The notes below the pieces were generated by a model. The model was not told the DNA's origin. It worked only from the letters and a program-made list of their open reading frames with translations, and did no database searches. Shown in pieces: positions 33,850-43,364 of a DNA stretch of 52,219 nt (its first letter is position 1; every line of letters begins with the position of its first letter). The DNA is from Akkermansia muciniphila (GTDB taxonomy: Bacteria; Verrucomicrobiota; Verrucomicrobiia; Limisphaerales; SXTU01): assembly GCA_945874145.1 (NCBI GenBank), contig CAMCFN010000027.1, forward strand, positions 1 to 52,219, read 5' to 3'. Made by a program: the position numbers and the translations under genes.

Positions 33850-36282
33850 TCACTTGCTCTGAAACAACTGGCTGGCGACGACTTCGTGGATGAGGGAACG
33901 GAAGCCGTAGTTCATCGCGTGCACCTTGCCAACGATGTCGTTGACTGCGCCCCTGTCCGCTGGCTCCAGCCCTCGACCGGTGGCGTAGGTGAGGAGTTTC
34001 GTGGTGAGGGAGCGGGCGAGCTGGTCCTTGTCGGTGAGGAGGAGCTGCTTGAGTTCGTCAATGTCCCGGAAGGAGCGGCCATCGGGCAGCACGTCGGAGG
34101 GGTCCACCTTCGGCCCGTGGAGATAAGGCATCCGGCGTCCGTCAATGGTCACGGACTTGCCGTTGCCGCTCACGCGGTAGAACTCCCGCCAGCCGCCAAT
34201 CACATCGAAGCTCTCCAGCGCAAAGCCCGGCGGGTCCATCTTCACATGGCAGCTCGCGCAGGACTCCAGTTGCCGGTGCTTGGCGAGCTGCTCGCGGATG
34301 TTCTTCGTGCCGCGCGTGTCGGGCTCGAGCGTGCCGACGTTCTCCGGTGGCTTGGGCGGCGGCGTGCCGAGAATTCGGTCGAGCACCCACGCGCCGCGCA
34401 GCACAGGCGAGGTCGTCGTGCCATTCGCCGTGACCTTGAGCACGCTGGCCATGGTGAGCACGCCGCCGCGATGGCTGTCCGGCGGCAGCTTCATCTTGCG
34501 GAACTCGAACCCGCTCACGCCGGGAATGCCGTAGTGCTTCGCGAGCCGGCCGTTGAGCATGGTGAAGTCCGACGCGATGAAGTTCGCCAGGCTCAGGTCG
34601 TGCCGCAGCACTTCGGCGAAGAACAGCTCGGTCTCGCGCACCATCGAGACCTTCAGCATGTCGTCGAACTCCGGGTAGTGGATGTGGCTCGGCACCGTGA
34701 AATCAATGTCCCGCAGTCCAAGCCACTGGCCGGTGAAGTTCTCGGTGAACTGCGCCGCCTTCGGGTGGTTCAGGAGCCGCTCGGTCTGCGCGCGGAGCGT
34801 CGCTGGATGGGAAAGCTGCTTCTGCTCGGCAAGCGTGAGGAGTTCCTCATCCGGCATCGTGCTCCAGAGGAAGTAGCTCAAGCGGGAGGCCAGCGCAAAG
34901 TCGTCGAGCTTGCCGGGCTTCTCCCGGAGGAAGAGGAACTCCGGCGAGACCATCACCGCCGACAGCGCGGCGCGCATCGCCTGCTCGAAGGTGCGTTGCT
35001 CCGCCAGCTTCGCCTCGACCAGCGCGGCGAACGGTTTCACGTCCGCATCGGTCACACTGCGGCGGAACGCCCGGCGTGCGAACGAGCGCAGGATGCGGTC
35101 GGGGTCCGCGAGTGGCTCACTGGAGACGACTTCCAAGCGGTCGCGGAAAATATAGCCGGGAAACGACGCTTGCTTCATCTCACCGAAGAGGCGGCGATGA
35201 CTCTCCGGCGGCCATGTCTGGTTCAGCGGCCCTTCCACGTCCACCCAATCCACCACGAGGCCCGGCCCTTCCCACGCGTCCGCGCCGACCTTGTTCACCG
35301 TCTGCGAGGACGCGAGGCCGTAGGGCAGAATCGAGATCGAGGTGCGTGGCTCCATGTGGTCCACGAACTCGATGACCTTCGGCTTGTCCGGCGGCGCATC
35401 GAAGTAATTGACGAGGTGCCCGCGCGCGCCGCCCATGCCGCCGGAGCCGGACCACACGCGGAAGACGACGGGCTGGTTCGAGCTTTGCACGGCGGACGCG
35501 GAGATTTGAAAGCGATAGGAGCCGCGTTCCTGCGGATAAAACTTCGTCGGCCCGACCTGCTGCCACGCGGATGACGTGAAGGCCACGATGCGACCGGTGT
35601 CGTTCGTGCGGAACACCTTCTCCGTGGTCGAGCGGACTTGGTGCGAATCCGTCAGCAGGTAGCGGGTCTTGGTGGACTTGGGCTGCGGGCGGTTGGCGAT
35701 GGCTTGATTGAGCGCGGTGTCGGCCGCTTCGAGATACTTGTCGAGCAGGAAGGACGACGTGTGCAGCGCCTCGCCGATGTTGTCGAAGCCGTCGGCGGAA
35801 GAGTCCTGCGGCAGCAAGTCCCTGAGCGGTGTCTGCACGCCGAGCAGGTCGCGCACGGTGTTCTCGTATTCGGTGCGGTTGAGCCGGCGCAGCACGCCGC
35901 GGCCCTCGGCCCGTCGCTTCGCGCCCGCTTGGTTTAGCCGCGTGGATAATTGGCGCACGAACGCCTGCAACTGGGCCGGTTCCGGGCGCGGTTCCTTCTT
36001 CGGCGGCATTTCACCTGACTGCACGCGCGTCAAGACCTCCCACCAGCGTCCGAGCGTCGCAGACTTGCTGAAATCCAGGTTCAACTGGTCGAGCCGCAAG
36101 TCGCCCTTCGTTTTCTCCGGCCCGTGGCAGCGGAGGCAGTGCGTCTGGATGAAGCCGCTGGTCTGGATGGCCAGCGCTGCACCGGACTCGGCGCCGGGGA
36201 GTTCAGAAGCGCACGCGAGCGCGAGCAGCAGCGCCAGGGTGACGCTGCGCCGCGTGTGGTGGAAGACTGGCCGGGTGGACAT
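33850..36282 (-). CDS. DUF1587/1595/1592/1588/1585 planctomycete-type cytochrome protein
   Basis: 810 residues. Signal peptide VTLALLLALACASELPG after HHTRRS. Haem domain with HCLRCHGPEKTKGDLRL and SGEMPPKKEPRP; DUF1587 RRLNRTEYENTVRDLLGV; DUF1592 FALASRLSYFLWSTMPDEE and FTENFTGQWLGLRDI; DUF1588 GVLTMASVLKVTANGTTTSPV; second CXXCH in CASCHVKMDPPGFALESFD; DUF1585 at the end. It shares domain order and most motifs with the protein at 26778-29144, so the cluster holds two related copies. It is followed at 7 bases by DUF1552, the usual partner. It starts 81 bases after the pectate-lyase-like gene; no terminator was seen in that gap, so the two could be co-transcribed. Confidence 0.93.
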   Translation of the reverse strand: MSTRPVFHHTRRSVTLALLLALACASELPGAESGAALAIQTSGFIQTHCLRCHGPEKTKGDLRLDQLNLDFSKSATLGRWWEVLTRVQSGEMPPKKEPRPEPAQLQAFVRQLSTRLNQAGAKRRAEGRGVLRRLNRTEYENTVRDLLGVQTPLRDLLPQDSSADGFDNIGEALHTSSFLLDKYLEAADTALNQAIANRPQPKSTKTRYLLTDSHQVRSTTEKVFRTNDTGRIVAFTSSAWQQVGPTKFYPQERGSYRFQISASAVQSSNQPVVFRVWSGSGGMGGARGHLVNYFDAPPDKPKVIEFVDHMEPRTSISILPYGLASSQTVNKVGADAWEGPGLVVDWVDVEGPLNQTWPPESHRRLFGEMKQASFPGYIFRDRLEVVSSEPLADPDRILRSFARRAFRRSVTDADVKPFAALVEAKLAEQRTFEQAMRAALSAVMVSPEFLFLREKPGKLDDFALASRLSYFLWSTMPDEELLTLAEQKQLSHPATLRAQTERLLNHPKAAQFTENFTGQWLGLRDIDFTVPSHIHYPEFDDMLKVSMVRETELFFAEVLRHDLSLANFIASDFTMLNGRLAKHYGIPGVSGFEFRKMKLPPDSHRGGVLTMASVLKVTANGTTTSPVLRGAWVLDRILGTPPPKPPENVGTLEPDTRGTKNIREQLAKHRQLESCASCHVKMDPPGFALESFDVIGGWREFYRVSGNGKSVTIDGRRMPYLHGPKVDPSDVLPDGRSFRDIDELKQLLLTDKDQLARSLTTKLLTYATGRGLEPADRGAVNDIVGKVHAMNYGFRSLIHEVVASQLFQSK

Positions 36283-36363
36283 TGCGGTGTTCGACGGTGC
36301 GGAGCGATAAATTGCTTGAAGCGGATGTTGCCGACTGAGGCACGGCCCCCGAAAAGGAGCGCG

Positions 36364-37779
36364 CTATTGCTTCGCCGTTGACCTGACGTAGTCAGTCAAG
36401 GCTTCGAGATGCTTGTTGAACACCTCGCTGGCGAGGAACTGGAAGCCGGGAGCGAACTTGGGCTGGCCGACGAGTTTCATGCCCTCGGTGGCGGTGCTCA
36501 CCCAGCGGCCTTGCGCATCGAGGTCGCGGAGGATTTGGCGGACTTGCGCTTCGGTTGGGGCTTTCGGCTGTGGAGCCTTTGCCTTGCCCGACTGCGCGGT
36601 GGCGAGGGCCTGCTCCAACTGCTCGACGTGCGCGGCGTTCTTCCAGCCGTAGTGCTGCGGCACCTCGGCATCGCTGTTGGTGAGTTGGTAGTCCGAGGTC
36701 ATGTAGAGGGGCTTGTTGGTGCGCAGCTCGTAGTAGCGGGCGAGGCGGCCATCGGCGAGGCGCGAGCGCTTGAGCCACGCGAGCGCGCGGGGGATTGGCT
36801 CCAGATACTTCGCGTCGCCGGTGACGCGGTGGACTTGCAGCAGGGTCTCGATGGCGTCCTGCGATTCGTGGCCAGCGAGCGCGGGCGGCTCGAACTTGCG
36901 CGCCCAGATGGGTCGCGTCTTGAAATCGTATTGCTGCGCCCAGCCGGGCTGCGGCTCGGGCAACTGCGCGAGCAGGAGGAAGTCGCCGAGCTTCGCGAGC
37001 GCAGTGCGGCAGCGCTCGTCTTGGTAAATCGTCCAGCCGTCCTCCAGCATTTGCGCGACGTAGGTGCAGAGGTCGTCGTTGAGCGTTGGCATGTTGTAGT
37101 AATTCTTGAGGCGGTTCTCGGTGCGCCACTCGTAGTCGGGGAAGCTGGCCTTCACCGGCGGATACTGCGGTGCAGGTCCAATCCAGACCTGTGGGAACGC
37201 GCCATTCGGATGCTGCGCGGCGAACACCGCCTTCCGCGCGAACTCGGTGGCCTCGTGAATCGCCCCGTGCTTGAAGCCGAGTGCCTGGTCCGCGTGCATG
37301 AGGAAGCGCAGCGCGCTCTGCGAGATGCCGTCGTCGAAGGTCGAGTAGTTGCGCCTGCGCGACTTGCCGTTGCGATACTGCCCGGCCTTCGCACCACGCG
37401 GGTCAAAGTCAATCACCTGCGCCCAGCCGCCGGACTGGAGCTGACCGAATACGAGCGCTTCGGCGGCGGCTTGCGCGGCGTCGAGGTAAAACTTGTCCCC
37501 GGTGGCAGTGTGCGCCTTGAGGAACGCCATGCCGACGGCAGGGGTGCCGGGCGGCTGGATGAAGATTTGGTCGTCAGTTGCCTTGCCCTCGCCCCAGCGC
37601 TGTCGGAGGTCGAGCGAGGTGTAATAAACGTAGCCGCCGTGCGCCGCCGCCTTCGCTCGGTAGAACTCAGCGGCGCGCTTCATGCCGACGATGGCTTGCT
37701 CGCGGAGTGGTGACTCGGCGGCCAAGGCCGCGATGGGCAGGTAGAACGAGGCGAGCAGGAGGAAACGCAGTGGGTTCAT
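36364..37779 (-). CDS. Pectate lyase family 10-like exported protein
   Basis: 471 residues. Signal peptide MNPLRFLLLASFYLPIAALA. The rest is helical with the blocks of Pec_lyase (PL10): SGGWAQVIDFDPRG, RNYSTFDDGISQSALRFL, HPNGAFPQVW, YYNMPTLNDDLCTYVAQML, and an extra C-terminal domain. PL10 enzymes cleave polygalacturonate by beta-elimination with Ca2+ and a catalytic Arg. I cannot map the catalytic Asp/Arg residues with confidence, so activity on pectin is inferred from family. It starts 3 bases after the stop of the upstream secreted protein and precedes the DUF1592/DUF1552 genes, linking polysaccharide attack to the haem-protein cluster. Predicted periplasmic or extracellular. Confidence 0.78.
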   Translation of the reverse strand: MNPLRFLLLASFYLPIAALAAESPLREQAIVGMKRAAEFYRAKAAAHGGYVYYTSLDLRQRWGEGKATDDQIFIQPPGTPAVGMAFLKAHTATGDKFYLDAAQAAAEALVFGQLQSGGWAQVIDFDPRGAKAGQYRNGKSRRRNYSTFDDGISQSALRFLMHADQALGFKHGAIHEATEFARKAVFAAQHPNGAFPQVWIGPAPQYPPVKASFPDYEWRTENRLKNYYNMPTLNDDLCTYVAQMLEDGWTIYQDERCRTALAKLGDFLLLAQLPEPQPGWAQQYDFKTRPIWARKFEPPALAGHESQDAIETLLQVHRVTGDAKYLEPIPRALAWLKRSRLADGRLARYYELRTNKPLYMTSDYQLTNSDAEVPQHYGWKNAAHVEQLEQALATAQSGKAKAPQPKAPTEAQVRQILRDLDAQGRWVSTATEGMKLVGQPKFAPGFQFLASEVFNKHLEALTDYVRSTAKQ

Positions 37780-37782
37780 GGG

Positions 37783-40200
37783 TCACTCATAGACGAACGT
37801 CACGGTCGCGGTAGTTTCACGATCCGCGACGGCGCGGACCCAGTAGGCTGTGTAGGCCGCTGGGAAGGTGTGTTCCGTCGGCTTGCCCGGCTCGACGATA
37901 AACTCGCGATACGTCACCCACATTCCCGTGCCAGTGAGGTCCGCTTCGAGGCGGATTTTCACGGACTCCTTCGCGGTGTGTGAGAGCGTGACGCGCTTGC
38001 GGTCGTAGCCGGTCATCAAGTAGGCGTCGCTCGGCTGGTCGGCTTTCACGGCCGAGTCCTTCCACGGGCCACCGATGCCGCGCGGCTTGCCGAGGTGCCA
38101 CAGGTCATCCACCGCGCCGACCCAGAGCGCGCACTTGCCGTCGTCGCTGCGGACGACGTGCTCGCCGGCGGGTGCGTCGGCTCCGAGGCCGGACAGGACG
38201 AGCAGGCCACGATAGCTCGCATAGTCCTTGATGCGGCGGTTGTGCGTGGTGATGGGGCGGACCTTCGCGAAGCCACCCGCGTTGTCGGCGGGCAGCTCGT
38301 AGAACGTCCCCGCAGCATTGAACATGTCGCGCTCCGTGCAGACCTCGCGGCAGATGCGTTCGTCGCCGAGCGGGCCGGGGCGCTCGAAAGACGCTTCGCC
38401 CTTCGGCAAGCGCCAGCGGCCCTTGTTGTCCACGTAGAGCACGGAGGCGGCGTCCAGGCTCAGCACGTTCTGCGGAATGGCGACGTTCTTCTTCATCCAC
38501 GCGATGCCGGGCGCGTCATTGGTCTTGCGCAGCTTCAGCTCGCTGTCGAGGTCGTAGCAGCCGAGTTCGCCGGAGGCATCGCTGGCGACGAAGCGCAGGT
38601 TTTTGAACTCCGCGCCACGCGCGTAGAGCAGGCCGCCGTTGGCTCCGGCTTCACCGGGCTTGGCGAGGCTCGCGAACATCGGAGCCGCCGTGATGGGCCG
38701 CTCGTCCGCGCTGCGATAGTGGAAGAACGCGGTGGCCTTCGCGCAGTCGCGGCTGGCCTTCACGCGCACCCACACGCCCTTTTCTTGCGCGCTGAACTCC
38801 ATCCACGCGTAGCCGTTGGCGGCCACTTCCACGTCGCGCAGCTTGGTCCACTGGTCGTTGCCCTGGGCATTCACTTCGAGCGTGAACGTCACGGCTTGGC
38901 CGGATGACTGCGCGAGATGCAACGTCCGATGGGTGTAGCCGGAGAACATGTAAGCATCGCTGGGCACGCCCGCTTTTACCGGCTCATCGAACCACACCGC
39001 ACCCCGACCGATGGCGGGCCCAAGCTGGTCGAGGCGCGCCGGCTCGGTGAACCACAGGTTCGACTGCGAGCGGCCCGGTCCGACGATTTCGCCCTTGGCC
39101 TTGCGCTTGTTGAGGAACTCGCTCTTTGCCGTGTCATCGCAGCCGAAGACGAGCTGGTCATTCCAGCGACAGAAGTCGCCGATGACTTTCAGGTAGTTCG
39201 AGCGCGGGGCGAGGCCGGCGGAGTTTCCCGCGCTGAAAGTCTTGGGGAATTTCCAGAACGTGCCGTGCATGGTCATCAGGAACTCGCCGCCTCCGATCTC
39301 GCGGATGCGCGGCCACTCGGTGTTCCAGCCGTGCGCGCCATCGTAGCTGTGCGAGCCTTTGGGCAGGCGGAAGCTGTGCCACTTGCCAGCATCAAGCACC
39401 TGCAGGATTAGCGAGCGATGGTCCCAACCGATGCTCCAGACCGGGTCGCGGTCGGGCTGTTCGTTGCCATAGATGCCGCCGGGGCCGGTGACCTCGGTGA
39501 ACTGGTTGCGGCGCACGACGGTCCACGCGGCGGCCTTGCCGTCCCACTCGGCCAGCACGCCGCTGGGCACGGCGGGATTCGACAACGCTGCCTGCGCGTG
39601 GTCGCCGTTGTTCGCGTAGATGATCCGGCCGAAGCCGGAGTAAAGCCCCTTGCCATGGTAGCCGGGCAGGTTGGAGTGACGGCCTTCCTTCTTCTGCTCG
39701 TCGGCCCACAGCTCCGTTACGGCGAGGGTTTTCACATCAATCTCGTAAAGGCCCTCCTCCATTGTCGCAGAGTAGATCTTCCCCGCCGGATCGGTCAGAT
39801 GACGGGCATTGCCCGTGGGCCGGCCGAACATCTGCGAGTAAGGAATCACGCGCACCTTGCCCTGCGCATCCACCGCGTATGGTCCGATGAAAAGCTGTTG
39901 GGATTCGCGATGAATCATCCGGTTCGCCGGCGTGCCACCGATGCTCTCGGGGCGGATGATCTGTTCCAGCGCGGGCGTGATTTCGTAGAGCTTGTCGGAC
40001 GAGCCGCGCGGCATGTGCGGCGCGTAAGTGATGACCCACAGCCGCCCCGCCCACGGCACCACTGCGCCAGTGCCGCATTCACCCTCGTTGTTGAACATGG
40101 CGAGGTGCGGGTAGATGCCGGAGACGCTGTGGGGTGCGGCGATGGTAACTTGACTCCACAAGGTGCAAGTCAGAGCTAGCAATGACAGGTTCTTTCGCAT
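37783..40200 (-). CDS. Large secreted protein, propeller-like, function unknown
   Basis: 805 residues from the ATG at 40200 (signal peptide MRKNLSLLALTCTLWSQVTI). An ATG at 40212 is equally possible, and longer upstream frames overlap the divergent gene and lack signal character. The N-terminal half has repeated strand patterns with Trp and Gly turns (GRLWVITYAPH, GRIIYANNGDH, NQLVFGCDD), suggesting a beta-propeller. Two beta-sandwich modules with DAYM(F/T)(S/T)GY motifs (SDAYMFSGYTHRT and SDAYLMTGYDRKR) are internal duplicates that end in a YWVRAV-type strand. No catalytic motif is recognised. First gene of the seven-gene minus-strand run. It may bind or cleave sugar chains together with the lyase; family not assigned. 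Confidence 0.68.
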   Translation of the reverse strand: MRKNLSLLALTCTLWSQVTIAAPHSVSGIYPHLAMFNNEGECGTGAVVPWAGRLWVITYAPHMPRGSSDKLYEITPALEQIIRPESIGGTPANRMIHRESQQLFIGPYAVDAQGKVRVIPYSQMFGRPTGNARHLTDPAGKIYSATMEEGLYEIDVKTLAVTELWADEQKKEGRHSNLPGYHGKGLYSGFGRIIYANNGDHAQAALSNPAVPSGVLAEWDGKAAAWTVVRRNQFTEVTGPGGIYGNEQPDRDPVWSIGWDHRSLILQVLDAGKWHSFRLPKGSHSYDGAHGWNTEWPRIREIGGGEFLMTMHGTFWKFPKTFSAGNSAGLAPRSNYLKVIGDFCRWNDQLVFGCDDTAKSEFLNKRKAKGEIVGPGRSQSNLWFTEPARLDQLGPAIGRGAVWFDEPVKAGVPSDAYMFSGYTHRTLHLAQSSGQAVTFTLEVNAQGNDQWTKLRDVEVAANGYAWMEFSAQEKGVWVRVKASRDCAKATAFFHYRSADERPITAAPMFASLAKPGEAGANGGLLYARGAEFKNLRFVASDASGELGCYDLDSELKLRKTNDAPGIAWMKKNVAIPQNVLSLDAASVLYVDNKGRWRLPKGEASFERPGPLGDERICREVCTERDMFNAAGTFYELPADNAGGFAKVRPITTHNRRIKDYASYRGLLVLSGLGADAPAGEHVVRSDDGKCALWVGAVDDLWHLGKPRGIGGPWKDSAVKADQPSDAYLMTGYDRKRVTLSHTAKESVKIRLEADLTGTGMWVTYREFIVEPGKPTEHTFPAAYTAYWVRAVADRETTATVTFVYE

Positions 40201-40312
40201 GACGTGGACCATTTCACTTTTCAACGGGGACTGTCGAGTGAGCAGGGCCTTGGGTGGTGGGGCGGGCGTCTTTCCGATTGACGCGGCGGCGGGCTTGGCG
40301 AGATTTTGCGGC
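40201..40312. promoter_or_regulatory. Divergent promoter region of the lyase/PSC cluster and the esterase
   Basis: 112 bases separate the start of the seven-gene minus-strand run from the plus-strand esterase gene. Both promoters should lie here if the two units are co-regulated. I could not fix a -35/-10 pair or an operator by eye. Confidence 0.4.
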
Positions 40313-41902
40313 ATGCAAAAATGTCGTTTGTCCGCTCGTGCATTTCTTCGTTTCAAGGCCTTGGCCGCTGCTTTCGCGGTGTTGGCCACCGTCAACCTCC
40401 GCGCCGAGGTCAAGCTGCCGACGATTTTCTCCGACCACATGGTGCTTCAGCAGGGCATAAGCGTGCCCGTCTGGGGCTGGGCGGACGAGGGGGAGCTGGT
40501 GGTGGTCCAGTATCGCGACCAGGTCGTGCAAACGCGGGCGAGGAACGGCAAGTGGCAGGTGAAGCTCGGCTCCATGAAGGCGGACGCCAGACCGGCCACG
40601 CTGCTGGTGAATGGCAGCAACCGAATCGAGTTGAAGAACGTGGTCGTGGGCGAGGTGTGGATTGCCAGCGGTCAGTCGAACATGCAGTGGGCGCTGCGCC
40701 AGACCGTGAACTGGCAGGCGGCCGCCGCCGCGTCGGCGAATCCCAACCTCCGCCTGTTCTACGTGCCGCGCGTGAAGGCGCCGCAGCCGGTGGCGGACAT
40801 TCAGGGGCAATACAACAACGCCAAGCCCGCGTGGACGGTGGCTAGCCCGGAGACGACGCCAGATTTTTCGGCGGTGGCCTACTTCTTCGGCCGCGACCTG
40901 CAAAAGGCGCGTGGTGTGCCCGTGGGCGTCATCCACACGTCCTGGGGCGGTTCGCCGGCCGAGGTGTGGATGAGCGAGCGCGTGCTGGCGGGCAACCCAT
41001 CCTACAAGAAGGACATCCTCGACAACTATCAGGTGGCGACGAAGAACTTCGAGGCGGCCAAGGCGCGCTTCCCAGAGCTGCTCGCCAAGGCCAAGCAGTC
41101 CGGTGCCAAGGCTTTACCGCAGGCTCCGCGCGAGCCGTGGCGGCCCACCGAGCTTTACAACTCCATGATTCATCCGCTCCTGCCCTTCGCCATTAAGGGG
41201 GCGATCTGGTATCAGGGCGAGTCCAATGCGGGCCGTGCCTGGCAGTATCGCACGCTCTTCGCGGACATGATCCAGAACTGGCGGCAGGATTGGAGGCAGG
41301 GAAGCTTCACCTTCCTCACCGTGCAGCTCGCCCCGTTCACGGCGATCTTGCCGGAGCCGGCGGACAGCACGTGGGCGGAGTTGCGTGAGGCGCAGATTAT
41401 CGCCAGCAAGAACGTGGGCAACGCCGGCACGGTGGTCATCACCGATGTGGGTGACGAGAAGGACATTCATCCGCAGCAGAAGGAGCCGGTGGGCACGCGG
41501 CTCGCGCTGGTGGCCCGCAAGCTGACCTACGGTGAAGACGTCGTCGCCAGCGGCCCGACCTTCAAGGGCGTGAGCTTCAGCGGCGGCAAGGCAATGGTGA
41601 CCTTCGGCGATGTGGGGCAGGGCTTGGAAGCCCGGGGCGGCGATCTGAAGGGCTTCACCATCGCCGGGGCGGACGGCAAGTTCGCATGGGCCAACGCGAA
41701 GCTCGTCGGCAAGGACAAGGTCGAGGTGTCCAGTTCCGCCGTGGGCAAGCCCAACGCAGTCCGTTTTGGCTGGGCGAATTACCCCGTCGTGAATCTGTGG
41801 AACAAGGACGGCCTGCCCGCCCATCCCTTCCGCACCGATGATTTTCCGCTCTCGACCAAGCCCAAGCCGGTCGTTGCGGCCAAGGCCGACGCCAAGAAGT
41901 AG
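40313..41902 (+). CDS. Sialate O-acetylesterase-type (SASA) exported esterase
   Basis: 529 residues. Signal peptide after MQKCRLSARAFLRFKA (core LAAAFAVLATVNL, cut near RAEV). An N-terminal beta region with FSDHMVLQQG and VWGWADEGE, then the SGNH/SASA catalytic domain: Ser122 in IASGQSNMQWALR, IHTSWGGSPAEVW, IKGAIWYQGESNAGRA, and DVGDEKDIHPQQKEPVGTRLA with the probable His, followed by a C-terminal beta domain. It removes O-acetyl groups from sugars; given the divergent lyase gene, acetylated pectin or xylan is more likely than sialic acid. It is a different type from the fused copy at 18848. The ankyrin gene follows after 6 bases, so the two are co-transcribed. Confidence 0.9.
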   Translation: MQKCRLSARAFLRFKALAAAFAVLATVNLRAEVKLPTIFSDHMVLQQGISVPVWGWADEGELVVVQYRDQVVQTRARNGKWQVKLGSMKADARPATLLVNGSNRIELKNVVVGEVWIASGQSNMQWALRQTVNWQAAAAASANPNLRLFYVPRVKAPQPVADIQGQYNNAKPAWTVASPETTPDFSAVAYFFGRDLQKARGVPVGVIHTSWGGSPAEVWMSERVLAGNPSYKKDILDNYQVATKNFEAAKARFPELLAKAKQSGAKALPQAPREPWRPTELYNSMIHPLLPFAIKGAIWYQGESNAGRAWQYRTLFADMIQNWRQDWRQGSFTFLTVQLAPFTAILPEPADSTWAELREAQIIASKNVGNAGTVVITDVGDEKDIHPQQKEPVGTRLALVARKLTYGEDVVASGPTFKGVSFSGGKAMVTFGDVGQGLEARGGDLKGFTIAGADGKFAWANAKLVGKDKVEVSSSAVGKPNAVRFGWANYPVVNLWNKDGLPAHPFRTDDFPLSTKPKPVVAAKADAKK

Positions 41903-41908
41903 TGCCTG

Positions 41909-43279
41909 ATGCCGACTTCTTCTCCAGCAAAGCAGGCGCGCAGCTGGTTTCGCTGCCTGAGTGCTGGGCTCTTGGTGGGTTGCTGGCTGGCATCAGCTGC
42001 TCAGGCCGGCGAGATCCACGATGCCGTGCTCGCGCATGACGTGCAGCGGGTGCGGCAGTTGTTGCTGGAGAATCCTGACTGGGTGAACCAGCCCACCGAA
42101 AAAGGAGACACCCCACTCTACATTGCCACCTTCCGCCGTTACTCAAAGCAGATGATGCCGCTGCTGCTGGAGTTTGGCGCAGAGGTGAATCCACCACCCA
42201 ACCAGCGCGGCGAGACCCCGCTCTCCATCGCCCGGGAAATCAACCTTCGGCAGGGCGCCGACTTGTTAATTCGGGCGGGGGCGAAAGAAGACGACCGCTC
42301 CCGGGGCGCTGAGATCCGCTACCTGGCAGGGAAGCGCGACGCCACGGAACTAGCCGCGCGGTTGGCCCGCCACCCGCACCTCGTCAATGCGCGCGACGCG
42401 TTTCAGCAGACCGCGCTGATGCTTACGATGCTGGATGAGCGACCGGATGCGAACGTTGCCCAGACGTTGCTTCGGCTCGGAGCGGACCCTAATGCCACCA
42501 ACCTCTTCGGCGGCACTCCCTTCTCCGCTGCGGTGGAGCGCGAGCAGGAGGGCATGGTCGCGCTGCTCCGCCAGCATGGGGGGAGGGAGACGCCGATGAG
42601 CCGCAGCGCGCCACTGAGAATCGCCCTGCAAAAGGGGCTGCTGAATGAAGCCCAGCAGATGTTGAAGGAGCATCCGGAATGGGCTGGGGAGCATGATTAT
42701 TTGCGCCGAAGCCCGCTGTATTTGGTGAGCAGCCGGAGCCTGCCGTTGGTGAAGTTGCTCCTCCAGCACGGGGCGGATGAGAATGCCCGGGACTTCGGCG
42801 ACAACACGCCCTTGCACGCTGCCGCCGGGGCTGGGAATGTGGAAATCGTCGGTGCGCTGCTTGCCAAAAAAGCCGATGCACGGGCCGTGAACCGCCAGCG
42901 GGTGACGCCCATTTTGAGCTCTGCCAGCAGCGGTTCGGTGCCCATCGTCGAGATGTTGTTTGCGGCGGACGCGGACCTCAAGGCCGCTGACAACCTCGGA
43001 GAAACCGCGTTGCATCGTGCGGCCACCGGCGGTCATCTGGACTTGATCAAGTTCCTGCTGGCGCGCGGCTTCGCGGTGGATGTTTTGGATCGGCAGCGGC
43101 AGACCCCGCTTCACCAAGGAGTCTTGGCGGCGCGCACTGAAGCGGTGAAATTGCTCCTCGCCCATGGGGCCAATCCGACGCTGGTCGACGTGAACGGTGA
43201 CAGTCCGCTGCGAGTTGCCGAGCGCAACAAACGCGAGGAACTCGTGAAGCTGCTGCGCGCTGGATCGCCTGCGAAGTAG
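41909..43279 (+). CDS. Exported ankyrin-repeat protein
   Basis: 456 residues with a signal sequence (CLSAGLLVGCWLASAAQAG). The rest is made of ankyrin repeats, most clear in the C-terminal half: DNTPLHAAAGAGNVEIVGALLAKKAD, ETALHRAATGGHLDLIKFLLARG, QTPLHQGVLAARTEAVKLLLAHGAN and DSPLRVAERNKREELVKLL. The N-terminal repeats are weaker but show TPLYIAT, TPLSIA and TPFSAAV. Ankyrin domains bind other proteins; the partner is unknown. It follows the esterase gene directly, which suggests a role near the cell envelope. Export implies a periplasmic interaction rather than a eukaryotic-host effector, though that cannot be excluded. Confidence 0.88.
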   Translation: MPTSSPAKQARSWFRCLSAGLLVGCWLASAAQAGEIHDAVLAHDVQRVRQLLLENPDWVNQPTEKGDTPLYIATFRRYSKQMMPLLLEFGAEVNPPPNQRGETPLSIAREINLRQGADLLIRAGAKEDDRSRGAEIRYLAGKRDATELAARLARHPHLVNARDAFQQTALMLTMLDERPDANVAQTLLRLGADPNATNLFGGTPFSAAVEREQEGMVALLRQHGGRETPMSRSAPLRIALQKGLLNEAQQMLKEHPEWAGEHDYLRRSPLYLVSSRSLPLVKLLLQHGADENARDFGDNTPLHAAAGAGNVEIVGALLAKKADARAVNRQRVTPILSSASSGSVPIVEMLFAADADLKAADNLGETALHRAATGGHLDLIKFLLARGFAVDVLDRQRQTPLHQGVLAARTEAVKLLLAHGANPTLVDVNGDSPLRVAERNKREELVKLLRAGSPAK

Positions 43280-43364
43280 GTCGAGTCTTCGCCGGTCGGC
43301 GGCTTGCCGGGCTTCAAAGACGAACGGCCAACGGAGTGGAAAAATCCTGATCGACCGACTGAAC

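Noticed and set aside
33841-35574. 577-codon plus-strand frame opposite the DUF1592-type gene
   Set aside because: Antisense to a well-supported gene; the translation has no family motif, only Arg/Ala/Val-rich sequence.
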